DNA of 64,000 bases from Glycine soja (GCF_004193775.1 NC_041019.1:40940966-41004965), one strand, 5' to 3'. Positions 34,084-46,501 are shown, counted from the first letter of the stretch. The notes: generated from the letters alone by a model not told the origin. Program-made: numbers and translations.

Positions 34084-35010
34084 GGCATCCAGTTTTCCTT
34101 CAAGCTTTTTATTTTCAGTAGATGATTATGAATCCGTGACCACCTCATGGACTCCTCTAAGAACAATAACATCATTTCTTGAACTGAATTGTTAGGAGTG
34201 GAAGCCATCTTCTCAATCAAATTCCTAGCCTCAGCATGGGTCATATCACCAAGAGCTCCACCACTGGCAGCATCAATCATACTCCTCTCCATGTTGTTAA
34301 GTCCCTCATAGAAATATTGAAGAAGGAGTTGCTCAGAAATCTAGTGGTGAGGGCAGCTTGCACACAATTTCTTGAATCTTTCCCAGTACTCATACAAGCT
34401 TTCTCCACTAAGTTTCCTGATGCCTGAAATGTCTTTTCTGATGGCAGTGGTCCTAGATGAAGGGAATACTTTCTCCAAGAACACCCTCTTAAGGTCATCC
34501 CAGCTGAAAATAGACCTGGGAGCAAGTTAGTACAACCATCTTTTGCCACTCCCTCCGGAGAATGAGGAAAATCCTTTAGAAAGATATGATCTTCTTAGAC
34601 ATCAGGGGGCTTCATGGTGGAACAAACAATATGGAACTCCTTAAGATGTTTATGAGGATCTTCACCTGCAAGACCATGAAACTTGGGCAGCAAATGTATT
34701 AGTCCAGTCTTGAGAACATATGGAACACCCTCATCAGGATATTGAATGCACAAGCTTTCATAAGTGAAATCAGGTGCAACCATCTCCTAAGAGTCCTCTC
34801 ACGAGGTGGAGGTTGAGCCATGTTCTCAGTATAAAAATTAGTAGTGGAATGCTCAAAATCAAAATATTCAGAATCACCCTCAACAAAATGCTCAGAATGC
34901 TCAAAATGCACAGAATGACCAGGATGCACACTATGCCTAACTAATTTATGAAAGGTTCTATCTATTTCAGGATCAAAGGGTTGTAAATCACCTGGATTGC
35001 CCCTAGTCAT
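34084..35010 (-). pseudogene. G2 gag N-terminal part (broken)
   Basis: Starts MTRGNPGDLQPFDPEIDRTF near 35010 and continues LIHLLPKFHGLAGEDPHKHL, FQASGNLVEKACMSTGK and LIEKMASTPNNS in different frames. This is the retrotransposon gag domain of Athila-like elements with at least three frame changes. Confidence 0.85.
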
Positions 35011-35760
35011 GCACTATATGCAACAAATAATATGTTTCTTAACAGCACCTAACAGGGGGGTAAAACTACAGCTATACTCAAATGATATCAAAATGAGGTG
35101 AAATTTTGTGAGGAACACCCTAAAATCATGAAAAGATAGCACAAAAATTTTCAAACAAAAATTCAAAGTCTAACTGTGAAAGCTACCTAAGCAAAGTTTA
35201 GAAAAATAGGACAATAATACTTGAAAAATAAAATAAACTTAGTAAATGACTTATTTTTGGAGTTTGGGAGTCCCCAACTAGCTTTAGCGAGTTCCCACAA
35301 TATGGGAAATATTTTTCTACCCCAAATTCATATATAATAATAGTCGTTCTGATACCCGAAGCAAAATTTATGGCCGTTTTAAGTTTTGCTAAAAACAAGT
35401 TCCAAAAATTTTTGTCTCTTTCAAATAATGTCACACCAAGTGCTCCTGGTATTTTTCACACAAAATATGGATCAAAAGAAGCTACCACACAAAAAATCAG
35501 CCAAAAATAACAATTCTAACTATCAAAACAAAAAATTGCTAATTAAATTGCAAAATCCATCGCTAATTCCCAGTCGCTAATCACTGTTCAGTACTGTTCA
35601 CAGCAAAAAAAACTGCTGAATCAGTCACTGAATCAGTCGCTAAAACAGTCGCTGAATCAGTCACTAAAACAGTCGCTAAACAGGGAATGCAACTGAAATG
35701 CAAAACCGAACGTTACACAAAATAAGATAACTAAACACTATTACGAACCTTTGACCCACT
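35011..35760 (-). other. G2 5' leader
   Basis: Untranslated leader between the primer site and gag. It includes short tandem CAGTCGCTGAATCAGTCACT-type repeats at about 35600-35690. No coding potential is visible. Confidence 0.6.
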
Positions 35761-35780
35761 GCTCCCCGGCAACGGCGCCA
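35761..35780 (-). promoter_or_regulatory. G2 primer-binding site
   Basis: The minus strand reads TGGCGCCGTTGCCGGGGAGC, a tRNA-Asp-type site like those of the G1 elements, 4 bp from the LTR edge. Confidence 0.9.
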
Positions 35781-35784
35781 AATT

Positions 35785-36902
35785 TGATCGAGGCCGTATC
35801 CGAATCAAATAAACATTAAAAATGCAGTATCTAGGAAGTGATCCTAGGTCGTCTCCCAACGAGCAATGGTCAACCAAACGTTCATAACAGATAGTAATAA
35901 AACAGTAACGAATTGGAGGGGGGTTGTTTGCTTTTGTAAATTAAACAGTGAGCAAAATTTAATTAGAAAATATCAGAATTAAAACACGTTGTTTCCCCTT
36001 GATTCACAAGCAAGTCTCTTATCCTAGGTTACGAGAATTTCTCCTTTATCAATTCAACCACTTAATCCAACCCTAAATTAAATTACTAAGAGAAATTTAA
36101 CATAAGGCATTCATTATGTTATTAAGCAACACATACACCAATTAATCATGAATGAAACTGATCATTAAGCATGAACGTAAATTAAGCACAGAGACAATTA
36201 ATCAAGCACTAAGCATGCATGTATTAATAACAACAAATATAGAGTAATTGGTGAAGAGGAAAAACTGATCAGAATTCAATAGAAATAATAAAACCTCAAA
36301 GAGAGTTGTGCTTGATCCTTAAGAGAAAACAACGCTGGAGATTTAGCCTTCCATTAATCAGTAGAAATGAAAATTGTATAATGAAGCAGAAAATGAAATT
36401 TTATTGCTACGTGAATAGTAAAAACTGGAATTGCAAAACCTAAAATTATTCTTTCTCCCTAAAACGAAAAGTGACTAAAACTAAAAGAAGTGAGTCTAAA
36501 ACTAGAACCTTGGTGCTGTTATATAGTTCTCAGCCCCAAAGCTTACAAATATGTTTTAAGTCCAAGCCCATAAATAAAATTAAATCTGGATAAGATAAGA
36601 TAAAACAAAATCTAGATAAGATAAGATAAGATAAGATCTAGATGAAATAATATCTAGATGAGATAAAGTCTAGATAAGATAAGATTTGGTAGAATAAAAT
36701 AGTCTGCTCTCTTCAAGTCCAAGCCCAATTTTGGATTCAAGCCCAATTGCTTATAATTCTCCTGAAATTAAATTAAAAACATAAAATTAATCCAGTAGGC
36801 CCAAATGATAAAACTGCATAATTTAATTGACAATTAAGGCTAATCAGTAATTAAAATTGTGACAAAAAGGGTTAAGAAATATGAGAAAATGATGACACAA
36901 CA
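35785..36902 (-). repeat. G2 5' LTR, complete
   Basis: 1118 bp, from TGATCGAGGCCG next to the primer site to GATGACACAACA. Contains GATAAGATAA-type repeats at about 36590-36690, shared with the truncated left LTR. Confidence 0.9.
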
Positions 36903-37304
36903 ATGATCGATGAAAATCACTACTTTTGACCCCACCAAGTATGACCTGAATTTTTCCAAGGCAAAGACAATAGCTAGCATCTCCTTCTCCATAGTGGCAT
37001 AAATCATCTATGCATCATTGAGAACCTTGCTACCATAGTAAATGGCGTGGAATGTCTTGTATTGTTTTTGTCCTAGGACTGTGCCCACTGCATAGTCACT
37101 GGCATCACACATCAATTCAAATTCTTCGCTCCAATCAAGTGTGATCATTAGTAGGGCAGTTGTGAGCATGTTTTTCAGGGTTTGAAATGTTGCTGAACAT
37201 TCTTCATCAAATTTAAAAACAACATCTTTGTTTAGCAGATTACTCAGTAGCCTTGCAATCTTGGAGAATCTATGATGGAATGAAGATATTTTCATCTTCC
37301 CTTT
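36903..37304 (-). pseudogene. G1 RNase H fragment, unit 3
   Basis: The minus strand encodes [20 protein letters not shown] and HAIYYGSKVLNDA, preceded by ISSFHHRFSKIARLLSNLLN from the end of reverse transcriptase. Just upstream it is joined directly to gag (FLKKYFPES then KTAKGKMKIS), so protease and the reverse-transcriptase catalytic core are missing. The unit 6 element at 58191 has the same junction. Confidence 0.85.
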
Positions 37305-37840
37305 AGCAGTCTTTGACTCTGGGAAGTATTTCTTTAGGAACTTTTCTATGACTTATTCCCAAGTCCGCAAGCTATTACCTTTAAAGGAGTGTAGCCACCT
37401 TTTTGCTTCCCCTGCTAAAGAAAAACAAAAAGACATTAAGGCGTATAGCAGTTTCAGGGACACCGACTATTTTTACCATGTTACAAATTTTTATGTAGGT
37501 GGCTAGATGAGCATAAGGATCCTCATTTGGTAGACCGTTGAAGAGGTTTCCTTGTATTGGTTGTATGAGAGAATGAGGATAAGAAATGTTGGCCACTTGA
37601 ACCTTCGGCCTTGCAATGCTTGTGAAGAATTATGGAATTATTGTACCAGAGTAGTCCTCCAGTGTCATTCGTTGTGCATGTTCCTCTTCCATTTGAATGT
37701 AGCTTTGTGGAGAGGGATGAGGTGAGGTTTGACTTCTTCCTTTCTTTTTCTTGTAGTATTGTTACGCCTGTAAGTGGCTTCAATTTCCAAGTTGATAAGA
37801 GCTAAATCTATAGCTACAGTTCAAGCTCGCATACACAAAA
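37305..37840 (-). pseudogene. G1 gag, unit 3
   Basis: Contains the gag domain in full order: EATCRRNN-like start, ANISYPHSLIQPIQGNLFNG, LPNEDPYAHLATYIKICNMV, FSLAGEAKRWLHSFKGN. Unlike the truncated gags of other units it has no kinase sequence. Frameshifts are present near 37430 and 37600. Confidence 0.85.
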
Positions 37841-37961
37841 ACAAGAACTACCGAGCAAATTATGGAAGAAAAGAATGGAAAAGAAAAATTGTAAAAATAA
37901 CGAATAAAAGAATTATTGCTTACAAATTGAAAATGTATGGCAACCTAGTACAAAGACAAAA

Positions 37962-37979
37962 TCCCTGACAACTGCGCCA
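37962..37979 (-). promoter_or_regulatory. G1 primer-binding site, unit 3 (mutated)
   Basis: The minus strand reads TGGCGCAGTTGTCAGGGA, with three changes from the TGGCGCCGTTGCCGGGGA of the complete element. Confidence 0.8.
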
Positions 37980-37985
37980 AAAACT

Positions 37986-39258
37986 TGTTAACAGTCTGAC
38001 AAGTGCACTAAAAGTCCAAGTAGTAAAACTCGGAAGTCCGAGTGTCGAATTCCACAAGGATTTTATTTTGTACTTTTATTGTATATTTTCAATTCATAAG
38101 GGAAGAAATAAAGGATGGTGTAAAATAAGTACAAGAATAGTAATAGATAACAACTAATGGTAGAGAAAATAATAGAAAGCAAAATAATTAATTAGAAAAT
38201 TCAATAGAATTAGAATGTTGGGACGTAGCATGCCTTGTTTGCCTAGGATGTATGATTTTTGGATTTTTCTTTACTAGTTAGGTGAATTTATCCTACCCAC
38301 ATCTATTCGATTACTTGCCCCTCATGCCTCATGATGACAAGCCTATTTTTCCTACCTATCTCCCAAATGCCTTTGTAATGATTCAATAGATAAAATGCAT
38401 GAAGCTTTGATTCTAGGCGTGTGCTTTAATGCATAGGCATAATGTTGTCATCCTATGTCTAACAATGATTTCCTTATGATATCTTTTCTTTTTGTTCTAT
38501 TAGAAGTTATCCTCTATCGAGCACCTAACCCTTAAAATTGATGCATGCATATTTTCTTTATATTTTTATTAACAGTTAACCCTCCGTTGAGCATCTAACC
38601 CTTATTGTAAAGATGAGTAATGCATGAAATATAAATAGGAAAAGACAATAGGATAGAAAACACATGTTGCATTGATAAATATGAAGTACATCATACATCT
38701 CTTTGGCTTTTTAGGCCTGCTAGACCCTAACTAGGGGTTTAGGCTCTCATGGCCATTGAGGGTCTTACACTGAAATGAGGGTATAAGAATTGGTGGAGGA
38801 GAAGGAATGGGAAAAAGGAATAGAAAAAATGATGAGAGAGCGAATAGAATTCCCTAAGGAAGAGTTCTTAGGCTTTAGGTAGGTGTGAGAGTGCTTTGAG
38901 ACTCGGTATGTCCTTTCTCCTTGACTTGACTCTCTTTTTATAGTTGCTGAAGGGGATTTAGGTCTTCATACTCGCGCTTAGCGCGCTCTGCTCGCTCAGC
39001 GCGTGTTGTGCGCTAAGCACAGGTGCTTGCTGGCGCGCTGAGCGCAGGTAGCGCACTGAGTGCACCTGGGGCTGGGCCTGATGCTAAATACTTAATTTTT
39101 CTTCGTAATTTTTATAGCTTTTTGCTTTTAAACCCTCAAGTTTTTATATCTGCTGCCATAATTTGGAAAAAAAAATCAATTTTTAACGATTGAGTACAAA
39201 TAACTGCTAAATAATTATTTTTAAAGACAATTTCACTTTATTTCTCATTATCAAAAAC
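37986..39258 (-). mobile_element. G1 gypsy LTR, unit 3
   Basis: Begins TGTTAACAGTCTGACAAGTG. It holds a minus-strand TATA box (CTATAAAAAG, 38934-38943) and an upstream GC-rich cluster of GCGCTTAGCGC-like palindromes at about 38970-39065. It is truncated at CATTATCAAAAAC, where promoter segment 4 begins. Confidence 0.85.
38934..38943 (-). promoter_or_regulatory. G1 LTR TATA box (representative)
   Basis: CTATAAAAAG on the minus strand, with the GC-rich palindrome cluster 30-130 bp upstream. Equivalent boxes lie at 54866-54875 and 60206-60215 and near 25685 and 51270. All would direct transcription leftward. Confidence 0.6.
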
Positions 39259-41123
39259 TTTTATATTTCAACCATATATATTTCCTTGGTTGCTACATGC
39301 ACACACCCAGGATCCTGATACTAAAAGGAATATCAAGAGATCCAAATGCTTTTGGTTAAATTTGTCTTCTCTTCATCTTTCATATCTTATGGAACAAACA
39401 TAAAATTTCAATATTTCTTAGAGGCTGAAAACATATTTTAGTGTAAAAAAAAATGTTAAACATATTTGCATTGTTTTCTCCTTTGTTTATTTGACCCCTT
39501 GCGGTCTTTTTATCAATTTATTAAAAAGTCAATTTGTTTTAATCTATGTCTCATTTTCAGCATATAAAATTGTTGTTGCCTTGTGTTTCTGCTTGCATAA
39601 TTTAAATAGTCTAACTGTTTGATGTGCTTTTGATGGGAATAGAGTATTTTCTCTACTATTTTCAATATTTTCAACTTTGTCAATTTTTATATTCTTAAAA
39701 GATGATTTGATCTTTTTGTTTAGTAATTGCTAAGCATGACTGAAGATGCATGCTCCCATTAGTTGGCCCAGAGAGTCAAGGAGAGATAAAAGTATTTTCA
39801 ATCCCCGTAATAAATGATCCAACCTCTATATTACATACATATCCTCAAATAGTTTCTCCCCTTATTTCAAGCTTCCTTGCAGCCAAAGGTAAAAGAGAAC
39901 TTTCTATAAAAGAACCATGTAAGTGACAAAAGAACTTATGTAAATGTAACATTTTTTACCTTGATTATGTATATAAGGAATGTAAAAAAAGTTATACAAA
40001 TAGATTCAAATATTCAAATCTTGCTCGAGACAAAAAAATATACTAAAATTTTAACAAGAACAAAGATAAAACTCAAAAATCTCTAATTGTATGAGGGTGA
40101 AAAACATATTTTAACCTTTTTATGTAGTACAACTTTGTTAGATAGTGAGAGATTGCAAGTGGTCGAGATATATATTAAAAAGTATTTGATGAATAATATA
40201 ATTTTTTAATAAATATATTGTTGCAATTAAGAATTAAAAAACTCAAGTACAAATTCAAAAAAAATGAAAGATGCAGTCTAAATTTAAAGAATAAAATTAT
40301 AAATATTTTAAATTATTAAAATTTATTTAATTACTATATTATTTACTCAATTCAGTAATGTTTTATGTTCCATGTAATGAAAGTTATAAAGTAATTAATA
40401 TTTTTAAGCTTTAAACATAATTATATAACCATCCTAGAAGTTTGGTGCACTTACACAAACATCTCTTTTTTCCCCATTATAGTTACTTTCCCATCAAGAG
40501 GATGTTAGTGTAACATACAAGAAGGTATTCATGTAATATTTTCAAACTCATAAGTAACTACTTGTGAGAGATAGAGGGATTAGTGCACTGATAGAAAAAG
40601 AAGGTGGTATTATACGTAATTTTAGAAAAAAAAAACTCAAGAGATACAAACCTAATTTGTTCAAATAAACAATTTCAAAACAACTTCAGAGGTAAAACAT
40701 GATTTAAATTAAACAAAAATATGAGAATTTTTTTATGAAAAAGTTGATGAAACAATCAAATCGAGAAATTAATTAAGGATTTTAAAAAATGATATTTTAT
40801 GTCTGAGTTGAAATTGAAAGAGTAGATTTTACATAAATAAACTTTGTATTAGCCATAAAAATCTCCATCTATTAACTATTAAAAACAACCTTTAATAATT
40901 TTATTCAATTAAAAGCAACCCGAGTCAGACTCACTTTATATATTTACAGGAATACACATATCAGAATTACACAATATCTATGATGTGAAATAGCATGCAG
41001 CATGTTTATCCATTTTTAATTTATTTAAGAAAAGTGTAATATATATACAAAATAAAATCTATTAAAGTTGTCATTATTAGATTATAACCGTTAAAGATTG
41101 CCCGGTCTATTATCTTGTACTGG

Positions 41124-41198
<75 letters not shown>

Positions 41199-41288
41199 TT
41201 TAAAGGCTAGACTGTTTTCCTTCCATTGGGGATTCATTCATCTCAGTTTTTCATATTTTCACTTCAATTATAGTAGGCCACCAAACCA
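39259..41288 (+). repeat. Promoter segment of unit 4, TATA deleted
   Basis: Follows the common pattern from TTTATATTTCAACC to the start codon. The (ATT)n tract at 41126-41197 has about 24 units, the longest in the window. Immediately after it the usual CTGCTG...TATAAATA...TTCAGC block is missing, so the TATA box and upstream half of the leader are gone. Confidence 0.8.
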
Positions 41289-41499
41289 ATGGCAAAAGCA
41301 GAACATCCTCGGAGAAAACTCGTTATAAAGATCTTCCCTCCAGGTTCTAAAGTTTCTTATTCTTGTGGTGCCAACACTCCAAAAGATTCAATAGTGTCCA
41401 AAGTGTGTGAGCTGAAGAATAAGAAGGGTTATTATGCAATGACAATGTGGGTTAACACCGAAAACCCATCAGAATCTTGTGTCACTGATTCAAGAAAAA
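41289..41499 (+). pseudogene. Bromodomain gene copy 3, N-terminal fragment
   Basis: The first 70 codons of the gene (MAKAEHPRRKLVIKIFPPGS to ESCVTDSR) with no disabling change. It is cut at GATTCAAGA and joined to intron sequence of the kinase fragment; the frame then ends at 41513. The nuclear signal and bromodomain are lost and the TATA box is deleted. Confidence 0.85.
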
Positions 41500-43950
41500 A
41501 CTGTTTAACTTAAATTGAATCGTTGACCACCATCGAAAGAGTATATTAAATTATTTCATTCATGGCAATTATCTAATCAACTAAGACTTGGGTATCAACA
41601 ATTCTTAATAGCCGCATTTATGTGATCTTGAAAGTTGAAGCAAAAACCAGAACTGAAACATTTCAGTGATGATCAACCTGTAAACCATAAAGCTAGCTTC
41701 CATTTCTGCTACCATTGCATCATAAAGGAATTCATTTTTTCTGTTTGATTGTCATTAAAATCCTGTAAATAAAAACAAAATATTCAGGAAGCCATAAAGA
41801 AAATATCATAAAACATCTTATTTCAGTTTTTCGTACCTCAGGTTCAGACTCAGGGACGATGCTCTCAGCATCTGTATGAGATAGGGATACAACACTTCCA
41901 ACATCCTCTGAAATATATGGACAAACAACACCATTCATGTCTTCTACTACAACAAACGGCTCCACTCGATTTGCATCATTACACCTTCTTAATTGTTCTG
42001 AAATTTTATCTTCAACTTTCGACATTCCAGAGGCAGAGTATTCGGGGATAATCTGACTCACCATTTGACCAGCGCCGATAATAAAGTCATCAAGATAAGA
42101 TGGTGCAATTTTAAAAGACATAATATTGCTTGAATTATCCTGGTCATTCAATGGCATGTTTACATTTGCACTGAGTTCATATACAAACTTGCAGAGCTTA
42201 CAGTAGGGTTTTCTTGAAAACCTGCAGCCCTCTGATTCTTACAAGGTTGAATTTGTTCGGCTTTAAGAGAATCTGGGTGGACAGCTCGAACATATGATCT
42301 CCTTGAGAAAATTTGTCACAAGAGCCTACTTCACAATTTAAAATTGGAGCATTTAAATCAAAATTTCTGGTCAATGAAAAATCATTCCCTTGTTCACCAT
42401 TCAGGCCTTCAGCCAAAGCACATTTTTTGTGATCACTAGTCCTTTGGCTCATGTCAGGATCAGATCGGGCCCTTCCCACTAGATTATTTAGAGAGAGGCC
42501 CATCACGCCTGATGAAACAGGAACTATACCCTCAGAAGGTAGCTCCCAATTCTTTTGCATATTAATCTTAGCATTGAAGTTATTAGCAGGGAAGGACTCC
42601 AAAAGATGCAATTCAGGCACATGTCCCATATCAATGACAGTTGATTTCACCTCATGAACCTTGCTATCCATAAAAATTGGATTCTTTTCTTCAATTAACT
42701 TCATCCATTCTAATTTTTCAGAATTTTCCTGAATATCCTCAGCAACATAGTTGGGTCCACTCAATTCAGTTTGAACAACAAGGTTCTTTTTTTCAGTTAT
42801 AATGCTATCCATCATATGAACAGGATCATTCATATGAGGCTCAGATGTAATGCAATGGAGAAGATGCCAAATCTTGCTTTTTGTGTGGCTCAGATGACTC
42901 AACTTTTGGTGTCTTACTTTGTATTTGAGGATGATGGACAATGGACTCATGCTGATTTTCCATAAGGTTCACCTGTGAGACTTTATGGGGTAGAATTGAA
43001 GATAATTGACACTTTTCAAGGTTAATGCAGAAAGATTGACCAAATCCATTTTGCGAGATGTAACCAGACCTTGCTCCACTCTCGTTCAACTGTGGATCAG
43101 ATAAGGCATGGGGCATCCCATGAGGGGAGTCAGTAATTCCATAAGATTCACCCTGTTGATAGATTAGATCATCCAAGCGTGAAAGAGGATTTTCAGAGTA
43201 GACTCTTCTTTCCTTTTGCGTGGACCTTCCACCAAAAATTTCATCACTGTAACCATCACTTGGATTAACATATAAGGGAGTCACTAATTCATTTCCAGGA
43301 TTGTAGTCCAAATGCCTATTGAGCTTTTTGGGCCGACCAACATCCCCATGCTGATAAGGATGGGTGTGGCTTGACAAAGTAGCAGCCGCTTGTTGAGGGT
43401 ATCTGCAATCCGCAGTTCTTATATTGGAGTACTCAGGATGTAGCTGAGCAGTAGAAAATGATGCATTGCTCTCAATACTTCCCTGGCATGAGTTGTTACC
43501 CAGCAATTGTATATAACCTGTGCTAGAACCTGTTACCTGGATTGGAGTGGGAGGAATTGGCAAGGGCCTTTGGAAATTCATGGAATCATTCAAAATTCCA
43601 TTTGGATTTAAAGCATTAATACCATTCCTGATCTCCAACAGAGAAGAAGCATTTTGGAATTTTCGAAAAGACTAAAGCCTAATTCAATTCTGTCCCAAAT
43701 GGGACTGGCTTCATCTGTCAAACTTTGCCCACCAATGTTTGTCCTAGTAGGGTCTCACATGCCATTCACGACAACAACATATTGGTAATCGCAATCACTC
43801 TGCCGAACAGCACTTACATCTGTCGATGATGTCTCTTCAGATTCACCCAAAGGAACTAAAAATATTCTTAGTTTTTGAGAACCTTCATGCCTTTCAAGCC
43901 CATCGTTTCCTCCTTCATATTTTGAAGATCTTCATCAAAGAAAACAAATA
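41500..43950 (-). pseudogene. PB1/Raf-like kinase gene fragment, copy C, with introns
   Basis: The most complete fragment. From right to left it encodes the linker ([76 protein letters not shown]) and ends ESEPE before a GTACG donor at 41836. A 74-bp intron (41763-41836) ends in TTTACAG. The next exon (41678-41762) begins DFNDNQTEKNEF and covers the MVAEMEAS stretch before the kinase domain, with one base lost near its end. A second donor (CAG/GTTGAT) follows at 41677. Retained introns show capture from genomic DNA. Frameshifts near 42200, 42290 and 43670 disable it. Confidence 0.85.
41763..41836 (-). other. Intact intron within kinase fragment C
   Basis: A 74-bp intron bounded by GTACG and TTTACAG. 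Removing it joins SEPE to DFNDNQTEKNEF in frame, as expected for the pre-kinase region of PB1-Raf kinases. Confidence 0.75.
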
Positions 43951-44331
43951 TTAAAACATTTCTATGTTGGTGGCTAGATGAGCACAAGGATCCTCATTTG
44001 GTAGACTGTGGAAGAGGATTCCTTGTATTAGTTGTATAAGAGAATGAGGATAAGAAATGTTGGCCGCTTGAACCTCCGGCCTTGCAATGCTTGTGAAGAA
44101 TTGTGGAGCTGTTGTACTAGAGTAGTCCCCTAGCGTCATTCGTCGTGCATGTTCCTCTTCCATTTGAATGTAGCTTTGTGGAGAGGGAGGAGGTGAGGTT
44201 TGACTTCTTCCTTGTACTTCTTGTTCCCTTCTTTTTCTTGGAGCATTGTTATGCCTGCAAGTGGCTTCAATTTCCAAGTTGATAGGAGCTAAATCTTCGG
44301 CTGCAGTTCTACCTCCCATACACAAAAACAA
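43951..44331 (-). pseudogene. Gypsy gag remnant fused to kinase, unit 4
   Basis: MFLCMGGRTAAEDLAPINLE to HLATNIEMF, then kinase sequence, with the same junction as at 10285. Open for 126 codons. Confidence 0.8.
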
Positions 44332-44448
44332 GCACTACGGTGCAAATTATGGAAGAAAAGAATGGAGAAGAAAAATAGTAAAAATAAAGAATAAAAGAAT
44401 TATTGCTTACGAATTGAAAATGTATGGCAACCTAGTACGAAGACAAAA

Positions 44449-44466
44449 TCCCCGACAACGGCGCCA
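44449..44466 (-). promoter_or_regulatory. G1 primer-binding site, unit 4
   Basis: The minus strand reads TGGCGCCGTTGTCGGGGA, identical to the unit 1 copy. Confidence 0.85.
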
Positions 44467-44472
44467 AAAACT

Positions 44473-44908
44473 TGTTAACGGTTTGGCAAGTGCACCAAAT
44501 TTTCATGTAGTAAAACTCAGAAGTTCGAGTCTCGAATCCCACAGGGATTTTGTTTTGTCCTTTTATTGTACAATTTTCAATTCTTAAGGGAAGAAATAAA
44601 GAGTGGTGGAAAATAAGTACAAGAATAGTAATAGATAATAGCTAATGGTAGAGAAAATAATAGAAAGCAAAATAATTAATACATACCTAGCATGCCTTGT
44701 TTGCCTAGGATGTATGACTTTTGGATTTTTCTTTATCAATTAGGTGAATTTATCCTACCCACATCTATTTGATTACTTGCCCTTGAAGCCTCACGTCAAA
44801 AAACATCAATTCTTAACAATTAAGCACAAATAACTGGTGAATAATTATTTTTAAATACAATTTCACTTTATTTCTCATTAACAAAAACACATTTATTTAG
44901 CATTTATG
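44473..44908 (-). mobile_element. G1 gypsy LTR, unit 4, internally deleted
   Basis: Starts TGTTAACGGTTTGGCAAGTG. After GAAGCCTCACG at about 44793 it jumps to CATCAATTCTTAACAATTAA, losing roughly 800 bp with the TATA box and GC-rich cluster. It ends near TTTAGCATTTATGA before GTATGACCC-like sequence. Confidence 0.8.
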
Positions 44909-46350
44909 AGTATGACCCAAACTTGCGAATACTAAACCATTAATAATGCCAAGGGAGCAATAATGTAGAAGTCAACAACGACAAAATTCACAATTATACT
45001 GCTTCAGTTAAATCCTATAAAACATTTATATTTCAACCATATATATTTCTTTGGTTGCTACATGCACACACCCAAGATCCTTATACTAAAAAGAATATCA
45101 AGTGATTCAAATGCTTTGGGTTAAATTTGTATTCTCTTCATCTTTCATATCTCATGGAACAAACATAAAATTTAAATATTTATTAGAGGCTGAAAACATA
45201 TTTTAGTGTAAAAAAAATGTTAAACATATTTGCATTGTTTTCTCCTTTGTTTATTTGACCCCTTGCGATCTTTTTATCAATGTATTAAAAAATCAATTTG
45301 TGTTCATCTCTGTTTCCTTTTCAGCATATAAAATTGCTATTGTCTTGTGTTTGTGTTTGCATAATTTAAATAGTCTACTCTGTCAGGACTGTTTGATGTG
45401 CTTGTTGATGGGAATAGAGTATTTTCAATGTTTTCAACTTTTTCAATTTTCATATTCTCAAAAGGTGATTTGATCTTTTTGTTTAGTAATTGCTAAGCAT
45501 GACTGAAAATGCATGCTCCCATTAGTTGGCCCAGAGAGTCAGGGAAGACATAAAAGTATTTTCAATCCCCATGATCAATGATCCAACCTCTATATTACAT
45601 ACATATCCTCAAATAGTTTCTCCCCTTATTTCAAGCTTCCTTGCAGCCAAAGGGAAAAGAGAACTTTCTATAAAAGAACCATGCAAGTGACAAATGAATT
45701 TATGTAAACGTAATATTTTTTACATTGATTATGTATATAAGGAATGTTAAAAAAGTTATACAAATAGATTCAAATATTCAAATCTTGCTCAAGACGAAAA
45801 AATATTTTAATTTTATAAGAACAAAAGAATATACTAAAATTTTTCCAAGAACAAAGATAAAACTAAAAAATCTCTAATTTTATGAGGGTGAAAAACATAT
45901 TTTAACTTTTTTATGTAGTACAACTATGTGAGATAGTGAGAGATTGCAAGTGGTTGAGATATATATTAAAAATTATTTAGTGAATAATATAATTTTTTAA
46001 TAAATATATTATTGCATCTAAGAATTAAAAAACTCAAGTACAAGTTCAAAAAAATGAAAGATGCAGTCTAAATTTAAACAATAAAATTATAAATATTTTA
46101 AATTATTAAACTTTATTTAATTACTATATTTTTTACTCAATTCAGTAATGTTTTTTGTTCCATGTAATGAAAGTTATAAAGCAACTAATATTTTTAAGCT
46201 TTAAACATATTTATATAACCATCCTAGAAGTTTCGTGCAATTACACAAACATCTCTTTTTTTCCATTATAGTTACTTTCCCATCAAGAGGATGTTAGTGT
46301 AATATACAAGAAGGTGTTCATGTAATATTTTCAAACTCATTATAAATATT
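44909..46350 (+). repeat. Promoter segment of unit 5, truncated
   Basis: Common promoter pattern from TATGACCCAAACTTGC to about CAAACTCATTATAAATATTTCC, then direct fusion to the kinase fragment at 46351. The (ATT)n tract, TATA box and bromodomain gene of this unit are deleted. Confidence 0.8.
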
Positions 46351-46501
46351 TCCAATACTTCCCTGGCATCAGTTGTTACCGAGCAATTGTATATAACCTA
46401 TTGCATTAATACCATCCCTGATCTCGAACAGAGAAGAAGCATTTGGAATTTTCAAAAAAAACTGGAGCCAAATTCAATTTTGTCCCAAATGGACTGGTTT
46501 C
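46351..46501 (-). pseudogene. PB1/Raf-like kinase fragment, copy D, left part
   Basis: Matches copy B, including the GINA to TGYIQ-type deletion (CCTATTGCATTAATACCATC). Interrupted at 46502 by a solo LTR. The target duplication is GTTTC. Confidence 0.8.

Larger units (their letters stand above)
27424..36902 (-). mobile_element. Athila-like gypsy retrotransposon G2 (decayed)
   Basis: About 9.5 kb in minus orientation. The 5' LTR (35785-36902), primer site (35761-35780), gag, protease, reverse transcriptase, RNase H and integrase are all present in that order, followed by about 1.4 kb of noncoding sequence and a truncated 3' LTR (27424-27905). Each pol domain contains stops or frameshifts. It is inserted beside or into a G1 element, whose internal region resumes at 36903. 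No target duplication remains because the left end is deleted. Confidence 0.92.

Noticed and set aside
41098..41328. Open frame with a long Tyr run
   Set aside because: It is the translation of the (ATT)n microsatellite; similar Tyr or Ile runs appear at 6261, 52588 and 62187.
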